A stretch of DNA of 60,188 bases from a virus, in the IMG/VR virus record IMGVR_UViG_3300025108_000004, positions 1 to 60,188 of that record. One strand, 5' to 3'. Shown in pieces: positions 1 to 14,000 of the stretch (the stretch's first letter is position 1; every line of letters begins with the position of its first letter). The notes beneath the pieces were generated by a model. It was not told the DNA's origin, searched no databases, and saw nothing but the letters and a program-made list of their open reading frames with translations. Position numbers and translations under genes: made by a program.

Positions 1-4345
<4,345 letters not shown>

Positions 4346-4359
4346 ACGATACCCAGCCG

Positions 4360-4980
4360 TTATGTGTTACTAACAAATGTTACCGCAACCGATGCGGATG
4401 TAACAGCGGGGCGAGGTGAGGAAGCGGCACTTGCGCTAAGTGTAGCGTTTACATTATCCGTAGCCCAAAATATTTCCATATAATCGTTAGCGGAAAGCGC
4501 TAATGAACTGTTCCAATTGGCTATGTCTTTGTTACCAGACCCTGAAATAACGTATTCGTGTGCGCTGTTAATCTGTGCCGTGCCGTTTATTGCCAACCAA
4601 ATAGACACAGTTTTAGAGGAACTGTTTGTAGACTCAAGTTGCAGTGTTGTTTTTACGTGGTACACCCCATCGTTACTAACAGTAAGGCGAGAGTTACTTG
4701 CAACAGTAACTGCACTACTAGCGCGTGTCGTATTAAACGTAACTGCATAACCTGTATTGGGGTTTGCCGCTGTTTGGTCTACGGTGCTGTAAAAAACACC
4801 GTACGGAAAATGAAGAAACTTGCCACCGCCTTCAGTGCTGACTAAGTTATCAAACGCGTTTATAAGGCGTGTAAAGAACAGCCGCAGAACATTGCTGTTC
4901 TGGTCCATAAACGGGCGGTCGTAAGTCTCGGTTGCAAGAGGCAACGCTGGAGGAGCAGGACGCTCTAATTCGTTAGCCAT
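4360..4980 (-). CDS. Virion protein with C1q/TNF-like beta-sandwich region
   Basis: 206 aa starting [11 protein letters not shown]. After a Pro-rich start, an N-terminal segment (about residues 25-45, [14 protein letters not shown]) could anchor to the tail. The rest is Ser/Thr/Asn-rich beta structure with a pattern typical of C1q-like jelly rolls in phage fibres ([16 protein letters not shown], ...[11 protein letters not shown]). Its ATG overlaps the stop of the preceding tail-hub gene, so the two are translationally coupled, and a GGAGG-type site lies just upstream. Inferred role: trimeric tail or decoration protein. Only the fold resemblance supports this. Confidence 0.6.
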   Translation of the reverse strand: MANELERPAPPALPLATETYDRPFMDQNSNVLRLFFTRLINAFDNLVSTEGGGKFLHFPYGVFYSTVDQTAANPNTGYAVTFNTTRASSAVTVASNSRLTVSNDGVYHVKTTLQLESTNSSSKTVSIWLAINGTAQINSAHEYVISGSGNKDIANWNSSLALSANDYMEIFWATDNVNATLSASAASSPRPAVTSASVAVTFVSNT

Positions 4981-6848
4981 CAGCGCCTCCCGTCAGGGCG
5001 CATGTCCACTCGTGGTGAACCTAATTGCCATCGAACTCCAAGAGAATCTGATTCAACTTTGATAGACATCTGACGGCCACGCACGCGTGTGTTTACCTGC
5101 CCTGTAAACTTCTCAATAGGCACTGTAGCCGTACGTGTTACCGTACCAGAGTTGGACCCTCCCTCAGATGTAGGACTGTTGTAACCCGAACCAGAGTTAG
5201 CCAACGGCAACAGGCTCATAGTGGCATGGGGATCGTCCGTCGTAGAGCCATCAAATGTCATATCCGGCATCAAGCGCCAAATAAACGCAAACCGATCACC
5301 GTCGTCTATATCAAACTGCCCAGACGTGATGGACGCTGAAATCGGCACAGGGGTGCCTGTCTCGTTGTCGTCGGTGCCAAACTCGTGGTTGGTCAAGTTG
5401 TATGTGTATGAAGCCGCTAGTGGGTAGTCACGCAGTCCAGAATCAAGCCAAGCTGTACGCGCCATCGTGCCGTAGTACCACGTTTTTTCGAGGTAGTTGT
5501 AGACAACATATCGGTCAATTGTTTGGCTGTTTTGCGAACAGTAGAACCACCATATCTCGTGGAACGCTTCGTTTGTACCTGCAAATACTTGGTCGTACTG
5601 CAACTCGTTGAAGTCGTTAAATACAAACCGCCGAACGTCACAAGGTAGCGTTTGCGTACGTCCATCGTAGGAATAGAACTTGTCTTTGCCCATCCAATAG
5701 GCAACGCCACCAGAAAACCCAACCGCGTTTTGAGAGGCAATAGAGATATTGTCGCCTACCAACTGCACGCCCCAAACAATCGGAGCGCCTTGGTATTGAA
5801 GCGAATACACAGAAGAATCAGTCCAAACGAGCACCTCTTGGCGTGACTGTTTGGCCGTTACGATTTCTGTGCCTTTGGATAGTCGTAGGTCACCTGCTTG
5901 GTTTGTAGCCGCTGGCGTCCAATTTGCAGGGTCTTCTTGATCAGACCACCGAATCAGCATAGGGTCGAACGTTGCAGAGCCCAGCGAGTTTGAACCGAAA
6001 CAAAAGACAAACCGGCTAACGTCAGATACAAGAATAAAGTTTTGTTTGGTGGGTACATTCGACGCACCTGATAGCGTGTTTAGGTATACAGCCCGAGTCT
6101 CTACGCCGTTGGTTGCATCCCAGTAGAAGATATCACCACCTCGCGGTCCAAATATTAGGTCTTCACCAAAGTTGGACTGACTCCAAAGACGAATAGCTTC
6201 GGTAGAAATGCCACCTGTGCCCCATACACCGGCACCCCATGTACCACCGCCCCAACCGGAAAGAGGCACTTCGTAAGGCTCACCTGTACGTATCTGATAC
6301 GCACCAACCACTGAAGACCCGCCGTTACCTGTGTCGGACGCATTGGCTGTAGCTGTAGCTGTTATGGTGTAGGAGTTAGCGTCGAGTACAGTAACAACCT
6401 GATATTCGGCATTTAACACATTGGCAGTAATGTTACCACCTAGTGTTACTGCGCCACTAAACGTAACAAAGTCTCCTTCACGTGCACCGTGACCGGCATC
6501 AGTGATTGTCAGTGTGGCTGAACCGTTAGTAGCCGCAAAGGTCACAGCACCGGCGGCGGTGGTCTCTCGAATCGGCGTAATATCGTTGTAGCCGCCACCC
6601 TGCTCTAGATAGAACTTAAGGTGCGTACCTACGCCAATGAGGTTGATGCTCCCAAGGGTTATCCAGTTAGATAAAGAGCGACATACGCCCTGAAAGGTAG
6701 ACACGGAAATACGTTCCCACCCACCAATCTTCTCGGGATACCCTTGCCGAAACCGCACTTTGTCGCACTCGTACCAACCAGCTTCGTTGGTGTACCGTGT
6801 TACTTCACGATTGATTCCCGGCTTGAAAGCTAATTTTTTTAACGCCAT
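4980..6848 (-). CDS. Tail hub / DNA-stabilisation type protein (P22 gp10-like)
   Basis: 622 aa starting MALKKLAFKPGINREVTRY. The opening (FKPGI.RE.T.Y.NEGGWYECDKVRFR-type) and the repeated WSDQEDP, GDLRLSKGTEI and TDSSVYSLQY patterns match a protein common in marine podoviruses. That family is usually described as a P22 gp10-like tail or packaged-DNA stabilisation protein, a beta-propeller plugging the connector. It sits after the lysis cassette and ahead of the jelly-roll protein. Family resemblance is from memory; the beta-rich composition agrees. Confidence 0.65.
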   Translation of the reverse strand: MALKKLAFKPGINREVTRYTNEAGWYECDKVRFRQGYPEKIGGWERISVSTFQGVCRSLSNWITLGSINLIGVGTHLKFYLEQGGGYNDITPIRETTAAGAVTFAATNGSATLTITDAGHGAREGDFVTFSGAVTLGGNITANVLNAEYQVVTVLDANSYTITATATANASDTGNGGSSVVGAYQIRTGEPYEVPLSGWGGGTWGAGVWGTGGISTEAIRLWSQSNFGEDLIFGPRGGDIFYWDATNGVETRAVYLNTLSGASNVPTKQNFILVSDVSRFVFCFGSNSLGSATFDPMLIRWSDQEDPANWTPAATNQAGDLRLSKGTEIVTAKQSRQEVLVWTDSSVYSLQYQGAPIVWGVQLVGDNISIASQNAVGFSGGVAYWMGKDKFYSYDGRTQTLPCDVRRFVFNDFNELQYDQVFAGTNEAFHEIWWFYCSQNSQTIDRYVVYNYLEKTWYYGTMARTAWLDSGLRDYPLAASYTYNLTNHEFGTDDNETGTPVPISASITSGQFDIDDGDRFAFIWRLMPDMTFDGSTTDDPHATMSLLPLANSGSGYNSPTSEGGSNSGTVTRTATVPIEKFTGQVNTRVRGRQMSIKVESDSLGVRWQLGSPRVDMRPDGRR

Positions 6849-6855
6849 ATCGCAC

Positions 6856-7065
6856 CTATAGAGTGTCGCCGAATACCGGTGGCAACGTGGTTACTTGTAT
6901 AGATACGCTCTCTTTTAAGTTAAGAGGTTGACCACAATCTGAACAAGTGTCGGCTTCTAACTCGGCTTCGTCAAGGTCGTAGCCACAATGTGCACAAACA
7001 ACTTCTACTGTGTGTGTTGGTTCGGTATTTCCATCTACGTCACGAGCTTCTACAGTATTACGCAT
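6856..7065 (-). CDS. Small zinc-ribbon protein
   Basis: 69 aa. Two CxxC knuckles (CAHCG at about residues 24-28 and CSDCG at about 41-45) form a classic zinc ribbon, followed by a short C-terminal beta tail. It overlaps the lysozyme gene by 8 nt, so it is in the same operon and likely coupled. No catalytic motif is seen. It may be a structural or DNA-contacting late protein; function is unknown. Confidence 0.7.
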   Translation of the reverse strand: MRNTVEARDVDGNTEPTHTVEVVCAHCGYDLDEAELEADTCSDCGQPLNLKESVSIQVTTLPPVFGDTL

Positions 7066-7489
7066 ACCCTTCTCCGTACCGACCTGTACGGATCATTTCA
7101 CAAACTTCGTCCGCACGTGATCCTACTTGTTTAGCCCAGCGTGAATCATAAAATTCGTCGGCGGCTTTCGGGTAATCTCCTGCTTCCATTGCCGCTAGAG
7201 CGTTCTTGAAACCCAGCAGGCGCGTCATACCTAGATTGAAACACAAGTTGATAATCGCGTCCTGACGTACCGAATCGAGGTCCACAAACCAAGGTAGTGC
7301 AATCAGCTCTTGCTTACATCTTTTGATGTCATTCTCAAGGAGGTAGTCGATCTCATCGTCAGACAAGCCAAGACCGCCGTTCTCGTCTATGTTTCTACCC
7401 ACGCCCACAGTGATCATATTTGCACTGCACTTATACGCATGAGTGCGAACACCTTCGTGCCGCTTTAATTGCTTTACCAGCTTATTCAT
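7058..7489 (-). CDS. Endolysin, T4-lysozyme-like muramidase (GH24)
   Basis: 143 aa. It cleaves the beta-1,4 bond of peptidoglycan at lysis. The catalytic triad is E12-8aa-C21-5aa-T27 (RHEGVRTHAYKC...ITVGVGRN). The usual Asp20 of T4 lysozyme is replaced by Cys, a natural variant of the GH24 triad. The body carries the family segments LGLSDDEIDYLLENDI and QDAIINLCFNLG. There is no signal peptide, so release depends on the holin encoded just upstream (7493-7966). Length is normal for the family. Confidence 0.92.
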   Translation of the reverse strand: MNKLVKQLKRHEGVRTHAYKCSANMITVGVGRNIDENGGLGLSDDEIDYLLENDIKRCKQELIALPWFVDLDSVRQDAIINLCFNLGMTRLLGFKNALAAMEAGDYPKAADEFYDSRWAKQVGSRADEVCEMIRTGRYGEGYA

Positions 7490-7492
7490 GCG

Positions 7493-7966
7493 CTATCCTT
7501 TATTCTGACTCGACCCAAAATAGAAGCTCACTACTGCGCTGACTAGGCCACCTAGGTAACCCATCACGAGATTCGTTAATTCCATAGAATTTTGTTCTGG
7601 TGGTAAGAGCGTAATTAGGCCAACGTACCCACAAAAGAAAAGCACCATGATTAAACCGATAACACGTGCAGTCCAATCTTTAGAAAAGTTTTTTCTGGCA
7701 TCCTGAGTATCAGCGGTTTCTAACGCAAAGACGTCTACTTCTAGTTCTTTCATGCGAACTTCAAAGTCTAATTCTGCTTTCTTAATTTCAGCTAACTGCT
7801 CTGGTGTTGCTTGCGCCAGTGCCTTTTCAATCTTGGCTGGAGCGGGGTCACAACCTAAAACATCCGCAAGCATCGATGCCGCCGCACCACCTACAGGGCC
7901 ACCCAGAGCGGCTCCAAGGGTGGGGGCAAGAGAGCCCACTAAACCTTTTACCTTATCGAAGTTCAT
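7493..7966 (-). CDS. Holin, 3TM GTA-type
   Basis: 157 aa. It resembles the 'Holin of 3TMs, for gene-transfer release' family. Visible parts are a Gly/Ala-rich N-terminal hydrophobic stretch (about residues 10-36), a charged central helix (about 45-95), and two clear membrane segments near 106-125 (VIGLIMVLFFCGYVGL) and 132-152 (LVMGYLGGLVSAVVSFYFG). It lies directly before the lysozyme gene and overlaps the preceding 69-aa gene. The C-terminus is short and polar. The role is pore formation in the inner membrane for endolysin release. Confidence 0.85.
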   Translation of the reverse strand: MNFDKVKGLVGSLAPTLGAALGGPVGGAAASMLADVLGCDPAPAKIEKALAQATPEQLAEIKKAELDFEVRMKELEVDVFALETADTQDARKNFSKDWTARVIGLIMVLFFCGYVGLITLLPPEQNSMELTNLVMGYLGGLVSAVVSFYFGSSQNKG

Positions 7967-8172
7967 CCTAAATACTCCAGACCTTTTAGTAGGCTGACCA
8001 CGAGAACCGTGTTGCCCCAGATCATACGTTCGAGGCGCTTAAATTGTCCGCCGCCGTCATCAAGGCGTTTCTCAATTCGGTCGAGCCTATCGTCTATAGA
8101 CTTACGAAGCACCTCGCACTCAGCTTGGTGTATTTCAATTCTTTTTAATGCTTCTTGTGCTGTGTCCATCAA
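7963..8172 (-). CDS. Small coiled-coil protein with hydrophobic C-terminus, lysis cassette
   Basis: 69 aa, highly charged coiled-coil N-terminal half (EALKRIEIHQAECEVLRKS, DRLDRIEKRLDD) followed by a hydrophobic tail (NTVLVVSLLKGLEYLG). It overlaps both neighbours (8169-8702 upstream, holin downstream) by a few bases. The arrangement suggests a membrane-attached lysis accessory, for example an antiholin or holin partner. No family is recognised. Confidence 0.6.
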   Translation of the reverse strand: MMDTAQEALKRIEIHQAECEVLRKSIDDRLDRIEKRLDDGGGQFKRLERMIWGNTVLVVSLLKGLEYLG

Positions 8173-8702
8173 TTACCACCTAGCGGGTTTGTTGCATCGA
8201 TGGCCGTCCATAAGTCATCCATGTCACGTTCATACCTAGAAATTCGATCATCTATTGTTGAAAGAGCGTCTAGTTTACCAGTTACGCGTAATTCTGTTTC
8301 AGATGACGTTTTCTCTACTGTACTGATACGATCACGTAAGTCCAGTAGCTCTTGCTGTGCATCCATAATTTGCACGAGGTTCGCGCCAAGTTCTGCTAGC
8401 TTACCTTGCAGATTTTCAACGTCTGCCGCAGTCATGGCTTGCTCCATATTCGACAGTTTCACGTCCATCGCCTGCAATCGAGTAGTATTTGATTCTCTAA
8501 GGTCATCAAAGCGTGTAGCCAAACCTTCTGCTTGCGTGGTAGCGGCAATAACCGCTTCGCTTTGCTCGTTAAGCTGAGAAAAGAACTGAGATGCCGCCCA
8601 GATTCCGCCCCCAATTGTTGAGCCAAAAGTGAACACAATAGCGATCCAAACGCCCTTAATAGACGTCCCGCCGACATTAACTTCTAAATCTTCAAGGGCC
8701 AC
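8169..8702 (-). CDS. Membrane-anchored coiled-coil protein (possible spanin-like or holin accessory)
   Basis: 177 aa. A single N-terminal membrane segment (about residues 18-40, WIAIVFTFGSTIGGGIWAA) is followed by about 130 residues of charged helix (LSNMEQAMTAADVENLQGKL, DLRDRISTVEK). This topology fits an inner-membrane protein with a long periplasmic or cytoplasmic coiled coil, as in i-spanins, but no outer-membrane partner is identified. It overlaps the exported 280-aa gene by 11 nt and the 69-aa gene by 4 nt. Confidence 0.6.
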   Translation of the reverse strand: MALEDLEVNVGGTSIKGVWIAIVFTFGSTIGGGIWAASQFFSQLNEQSEAVIAATTQAEGLATRFDDLRESNTTRLQAMDVKLSNMEQAMTAADVENLQGKLAELGANLVQIMDAQQELLDLRDRISTVEKTSSETELRVTGKLDALSTIDDRISRYERDMDDLWTAIDATNPLGGN

Positions 8703-9534
8703 CGCTCAAGCACTCCTCTTGATTTTCCGCGAAATAACAACCACCTTCCGGGCTCGTAGTCCAAAATTCCTGTGTCTCAGCACGTGTTAACACGTCTTCT
8801 GCGGCAACAAAGTAGTTACCTACTTGCAAACCTTGGATGGTACTACCGCCATCAAACGACACCCAAACGGCTTGTGTGTTTAAGTCAAAGAAAACAGACG
8901 CGGCCTCCTCAAAGGTTACGTTGTACTCTCTAGCCATATTATCTGCTTGATTCAGTAAGTTTTCATCGTTAGCAACTGCCATGTATGCGGCGGCTACCTG
9001 TATTGCTTGTTCAGTATTAGACAACGCATCGTTATACGCCTCTATCTCTTGATCTTGCAGGGTTACATCGTTAGCGCCCATAAACTCCTGAAGAGCCATA
9101 GCCTCTCGTTCATCCGGTGCAGACTGCGCGTCTTGCGCCATCTCGTTAACAGTCGCAACCATAATAATCTGCTGTGCCGCATCGACATAGGCGTCGATCA
9201 TTTCTGACACCTGATCCATAGCTTGGTCGGCTTGGTCTTGAAAGTATTGATCCGCATTGGGGTCGTAAGAGTAAGTAGCCGCTTGAACTGCGGCAACGGC
9301 TTGGTTGTAGGCGTCTTGTTGGCTCTTACTGATGTAACCGTTCTCGGCCATAGCTGGAGCGATGTAACCTTCTCCAGCGTAAGATTCACCTCCTGCAATC
9401 GTCTTGATGCCGTAAGCGAAGGTGTCACGAATGCTTTGAGAGGTGTCAACTAAATCGTCAATCTCGGTTGCGTTTAGTTGAACGGAAGCGCTCGCTAAGG
9501 CTACCACTATTAGACTCTTGCTCGCCGCTGTCAT
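8692..9534 (-). CDS. Exported alpha-helical protein of unknown function
   Basis: 280 aa. The N-terminus has a signal-peptide pattern (MTAASKSLIVVALASASVQLNA, cleavage likely after LNA). The mature part is acidic, Ala/Gln/Asp-rich and helical, ending with two Cys (GGCYFAENQEECLSGGP) that could form a disulphide in the periplasm. A GGAGG site sits at good spacing before the ATG. It overlaps the preceding exported protein by 77 nt. Position just before the lysis genes suggests an envelope role such as lysis accessory or superinfection exclusion. No family is recognised. Confidence 0.65.
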   Translation of the reverse strand: MTAASKSLIVVALASASVQLNATEIDDLVDTSQSIRDTFAYGIKTIAGGESYAGEGYIAPAMAENGYISKSQQDAYNQAVAAVQAATYSYDPNADQYFQDQADQAMDQVSEMIDAYVDAAQQIIMVATVNEMAQDAQSAPDEREAMALQEFMGANDVTLQDQEIEAYNDALSNTEQAIQVAAAYMAVANDENLLNQADNMAREYNVTFEEAASVFFDLNTQAVWVSFDGGSTIQGLQVGNYFVAAEDVLTRAETQEFWTTSPEGGCYFAENQEECLSGGP

Positions 9535-10165
9535 CGCCCCCTCCGGCTAAAAGCTCATCGTAAAAAGCCTTGTCCTCTTCATAGTCAGGAATCCACATAT
9601 CTGGATTCTGTTTGATCGCTAGTATGGCGGTTTTACCCACGAGTAATCTGCCAGACCGAATAATTGGGCATGGAGTTGCGCTCATAAACATGGCTCTCCA
9701 TACCTGAGCATTCTGGCACATCAAACTGACAGAGGCCACTTTCATGCCCATATTTGACAGGGTAATGGCGTTTAGACGGCGGTTACACTCAGGATCTTGT
9801 ACGTATTTACCAGACGATATACCTACAGAAACTAACTGTAAGCCACCTGATATCGACTTAAGACATGACTGTTGCCCTGTACTCATGAGAGAAGGTGCTA
9901 CAGCAGTATTTGCAGGCATAGAGCGACTACCCGCACCGTTATACGTTTTGCTGACGTTGTTGTTGTTTGAGTTCGACGTGTTTAGGTCGCCCTCAATATT
10001 AGTGTCATCTCCACCACCATCGAAATCCGGCTCGTACTCACCATCGTCCCTTACTGGAGCTGGGTCAACGTCGGGAACTGGATCGATGTTGGGGGTGTCC
10101 TGCCCGAAGGCAGAACTTGAGAGACTAATCAGCAGAGTCAGCAGACACTTCTTCGTAATCCTCAT
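9458..10165 (-). CDS. Exported protein with signal peptide, unknown function
   Basis: 235 aa from ATG 10165 (MRITKKCLLTLLISLSSSAF...). This start is chosen over an upstream GTG at 10180 because GAGGAG lies about 8 nt before it and because the signal peptide then begins correctly with basic residues. After cleavage there is an acidic Pro/Asp-rich linker, an Asn run, and a folded part with five Cys (QQSCLKSI, DPECNRRL, LMCQNAQ, ATPCPI). It overlaps both neighbours. Likely periplasmic. No family is recognised. Confidence 0.6.
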   Translation of the reverse strand: MRITKKCLLTLLISLSSSAFGQDTPNIDPVPDVDPAPVRDDGEYEPDFDGGGDDTNIEGDLNTSNSNNNNVSKTYNGAGSRSMPANTAVAPSLMSTGQQSCLKSISGGLQLVSVGISSGKYVQDPECNRRLNAITLSNMGMKVASVSLMCQNAQVWRAMFMSATPCPIIRSGRLLVGKTAILAIKQNPDMWIPDYEEDKAFYDELLAGGGDDSGEQESNSGSLSERFRSTKRNRD

Positions 10166-10379
10166 CGGTGATCTCCTCACTTTGGTCCAGTGATTGAGCC
10201 AAAAGATTTACGAAGGCTTCTCTACCTACGGCCAATTGGTCCACGTTAAAACGCGCACTGGATAACTTGCGATCAAGATCGTTGATGTGGTTGACCATCG
10301 CTTGTTGTTGCGGGGTCATATCTTCAAGGATGTACTCTTTGTCGTTCACGGTGATTGGGGTCTTTTCATTTTTTCCCAT
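10125..10379 (-). CDS. Small conserved phage protein (DUF6447-like)
   Basis: 84 aa. The pattern I(T)VNDKEYxxEDMTPQQQAMVNHINDLDRKLSSARFN is one I recall from many marine phage genomes as a short helical protein (DUF6447 family; resemblance from memory). The C-terminus is acidic. It overlaps the downstream exported-protein start by 41 nt. No function is known. Confidence 0.6.
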   Translation of the reverse strand: MGKNEKTPITVNDKEYILEDMTPQQQAMVNHINDLDRKLSSARFNVDQLAVGREAFVNLLAQSLDQSEEITDEDYEEVSADSAD

Positions 10380-10408
10380 CGTCGTTACTCCTAGTTGTGG
10401 TTAATTAA

Positions 10409-10735
10409 TTACCAAGGCGTGCCAGATGCCTCAGTTGGATTAATCTGAGCGTTGATATTGTCTTGCAGAGCCGCTTCTGTTGCGTCCTGATCAACACCAT
10501 TTGCCCAAATCCAGCCTTCTGCCTGCGACTCAGTTACATCATCATAGGGCGTGAAATCAGAACTAGAGGCATCGTAGGTCAAACCTACCGTGCCGTAGCT
10601 TGAAGCTGTGTAAGTCACAGCGTCGTCACCAGATCCTTCTGTTTGCTCCGCGTTACAACGCCAATGAACGATATTGATGCCGCCATCAGCAATAACGTGT
10701 TCTACGGTAGGGATGGTCCATGTGAATGTAGCCAT
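10409..10735 (-). CDS. Small conserved late protein (DUF7936-like)
   Basis: 108 aa, beginning MATFTWTIPTVEHVIADGG and ending NPTEASGTPW. This head and tail pattern recurs in phage proteins found beside tail-fibre genes. The body is beta-rich, then helical. A good SD precedes the ATG. It follows the 74-aa gene and sits downstream of the long fibre, so a tail or virion accessory role is inferred. The exact function is unknown. Confidence 0.6.
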   Translation of the reverse strand: MATFTWTIPTVEHVIADGGINIVHWRCNAEQTEGSGDDAVTYTASSYGTVGLTYDASSSDFTPYDDVTESQAEGWIWANGVDQDATEAALQDNINAQINPTEASGTPW

Positions 10736-10746
10736 TAGTTTTCTCC

Positions 10747-10971
10747 TTAGCTAAATACTGCGTTGCAGATAGCCTGCACGTTAGAGGGTTCAGATGACCA
10801 GTCGTCACCTGACTGAATTACATGACGGTGATACGACTGTGAAATTACAGCACCGTCCTCGAGTACACGAGTAGCAGTCCGTACTTGGACAACCTGAGTA
10901 GCGTTACCATCCTCATCTTGTCCTTGAACTACTTCAATTTTGTCTGCTGTTACGCTTTTAGTTAATGCCAT
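10747..10971 (-). CDS. Small late protein of unknown function
   Basis: 74 aa, beta-rich start (MALTKSVTADKIEVVQ) and a His-containing centre (SQSYHRHVIQSGD). It is located between the fibre gene and the DUF7936-like gene, with an AGGAG site before the ATG. Paired genes of this kind often follow marine phage fibres. I do not recognise a domain. Confidence 0.55.
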   Translation of the reverse strand: MALTKSVTADKIEVVQGQDEDGNATQVVQVRTATRVLEDGAVISQSYHRHVIQSGDDWSSEPSNVQAICNAVFS

Positions 10972-11014
10972 GGTCTTTCTCCTTTAGTCCGTCTCAAGAA
11001 TCCACTTGAGATAA

Positions 11015-14000
11015 TTAAGATACTTCGTATGTGCCAGAAATCATTAATCCCCTATTGCCTGTTCCTGCGTATGGTTTGCCATTCGTTGTATAATCATTAA
11101 TTGCAATTATGTTATTTGATCCATTATTAAAATAACCGCCATTAGATTCAATTAAATCTCCGTGCTTGAAAACTGCTGGCGTGTATCCAGTCGCTACGTT
11201 AAAAGGCAATCCTCCTATCTGAGCATCTCCTGAACCAACATTTGTAATATTAGCCACTATGTACGCCTGTACATGAACCGTTCGACCAACTTTTGTATAA
11301 GTGGCGCCATGTATAGTTAACGAAGAAGTTGTTGGGTTCGTTGTACTTGCTAAAAGCGTAGGAGTCCACGTCCCTTCTTCATAGTCATCCAGATTCTGTG
11401 CCGCCGCACCAGTGGTTCCGAACTGAACACCGCCTGACAGGTAAAGGTCTCTGAAGCGTCCACCTGAGCTTTGCCCTAAATCAATGGCGGCATCTCTTGG
11501 TGCTCCTGCGGAATCACAAGGTAGTATTCGACTAAAATCTCCCAAGAAACAAAAACCTGTGGAGTCATTAACCATGTACAGGCGTTCACCGCCGTTGCTA
11601 CTACCAATACTACCGACTTTTGTCGTCGTGTCCTTGTAAAACGCAACAATGTCCCCATCAGAGGTTAATCTATTAATCTCAACCCCAGCCGCACCATCAA
11701 CGACGAACTGTCCACCTCCATCAGGAGTTAAACGGCTACCTGCTGTGCTAAAAGAAGTACCAGTTTTTCCAACCAGCAAGTTGCCGCTAGAGTCCAGTGT
11801 CATTTGAGGTGAGTCACTTTCATAACCAGAACGACCCGCGGCAAAGTTCAGGTTTTGCGCCCCGTTAGTGGAAGTTGTCTTGCCCCACATCCCAACAAAG
11901 TGGTCTTCATTTCCATCAGTGTCGCTGTTGCCAATTAGAAAAGCACCGCATTTGTCACCGACAGCTACAGAGGAATCTTCTCTAAAAGCAATAATTTCTG
12001 AGCCTGTTGGGCTACTGCTTACAAGTTGCTTACCAAGTAAAACACCTGTCGGAACGCCAGTAATTCCGTGTAGCAAGTTGCCAGATGAGTCGATACGCAT
12101 GGCTTCAGACCAACTAATTGTTGCATCTGCTGTGCCTGATGCGGCATTTAAAAAACTAATTACCCCTGCTGACTGCGAAATAACGCTTGCTTCATCTGAT
12201 ACGATGTATTTCCACGCTCCGTCATAATAAGAATTAGCAGTTAAATACATTTCAGAGGTGCCGCCAGAATGACGACCAATTAACGCGGTGTTTCCAACTT
12301 GCAGTGCCCTATAAAGTTCTTGGTAAGACTCGGGTACAACGCCAATACCCACATTACCGCTAGCGTCGATGCGCATGCGTTCTGTGTCGTTAGTAGCAAA
12401 CCGCATATAGCTATCTGCACTATTCCAAATATCAGCACCAGAAGTTCCGCCTTTTTGATGCAAGTAAAGTCGGCTTGTTCCATCAGTTAGATTTAGAAGT
12501 GCGTTGCTACTTCCTTCTACCTGAACAACCGTTCTACCTGATGACGTTAAATCAATACTGCTAGTACCAATACCAACATTCCCTGATGAGTCGATAGCTA
12601 GGCGTGACTCAGTAGTAGACCCTACTAAAAAGTTTAGAGTGCCTGAAGAGCCACCAATACGTGCTATTTCAGAGTTGCTTTCCCATATTTGAATAGCGTT
12701 GTCTGTTGTACCGCCTTTGAACATGGCAGTACCGCTAGAGTCGATGCGCATGCGTTCTGTGGCGGCTGTTACAAATCTTAAGTAATCTGAATCATGAAAA
12801 TAATTTATCTGTCCTCTGTATGGGTCTGAACCAGTTGTCCCGTCTGCAAAATAAATATTCCCTCTATTGGCGGCTCCAGAGTAAATAGTCATTCCTTCAT
12901 CGCCTGAGCCAGAACCTACTACAAGATTTTCTGCTCCAGCTTGTAAAGAACTAGGCGAACTAGTCCCCAGACCTACCCGACCCGCTGAGTCGATGCGCAT
13001 GCGTTCTGAGCCGGCAATTTTAAAACGTAAATCAGCAGTAGTTCCTGCATTGCCTGAGCAATAACTTGTAATACTAGCCATGTTGCTATTTGGGTTTGTG
13101 CTATCTAATCCCACCCACTGCAATCCACCTAAGGGTTGATTTGCAACTAATGTTGTGTCTGTATTAACGATGTTAAAATATTTAGCACCAGCGGGGTCAA
13201 CATTTGTGCCTCCGAATCGTAACTCTATGTTGCCGTTTACTTGGAGTATACCCGCATCAACATTTGTTAAAGGGGCGCTTGATGACGGAGTTAAACCTAT
13301 CCCAACCCTGCCGCTAGAGTCGATGCGCATGCGTTCTGCGGCGGCTGTGCCAATAGCTAATGAATCAGAAGAGTGTACATAATCAAAGTACCCTCTGAAT
13401 CTTGCCGCACTTGCTCCATCTCCAAAATAGATAGACGAAGTTCCAGTAGTGCTGGCTCCAATTGTAATAATTGAGTTAGAGCCTGACCCTAATGTACCCA
13501 CTGAAAGGATATCTGTTGGACTGTCAGTGCCGATACCAACGTTTCCGCTAGAGTCGATAACCATTGTTTCTGTGCCGTTAGGCAAAAACGATAACCGTTG
13601 CCCTCTTGCGCCTATTAATGCACCACTTGCGGCACTGTTTTCAAATTCTATATATGAAAGTGCAGAGCCTGTGTTTTCAAATTTAGATGTAATTGCATCA
13701 CCAAAAGAACCTGAAACATGAAGTGCTTCTTCAGGACTGCTAGTGCCGATACCCAACGACTCCGCAGAAGCATCCCAATAAAACTTTGCGGTCGTACCCG
13801 TGTCCTCAAACAAAGACACGTCGCCGTTATTAGCAACACGTAAACGCGCTGTGTCTGAACTGCTTTCAGTAATATAAAAATCACCAGAGCCGTTATTATT
13901 GCTATCTATTCTAATAACTGCGTGATTATCACTATCTAGCAGTAAGCTATTAGTAAGAGTTGCGCTATTAGAAGTAGTCGCATCAATAGTGTCTAGTCTT

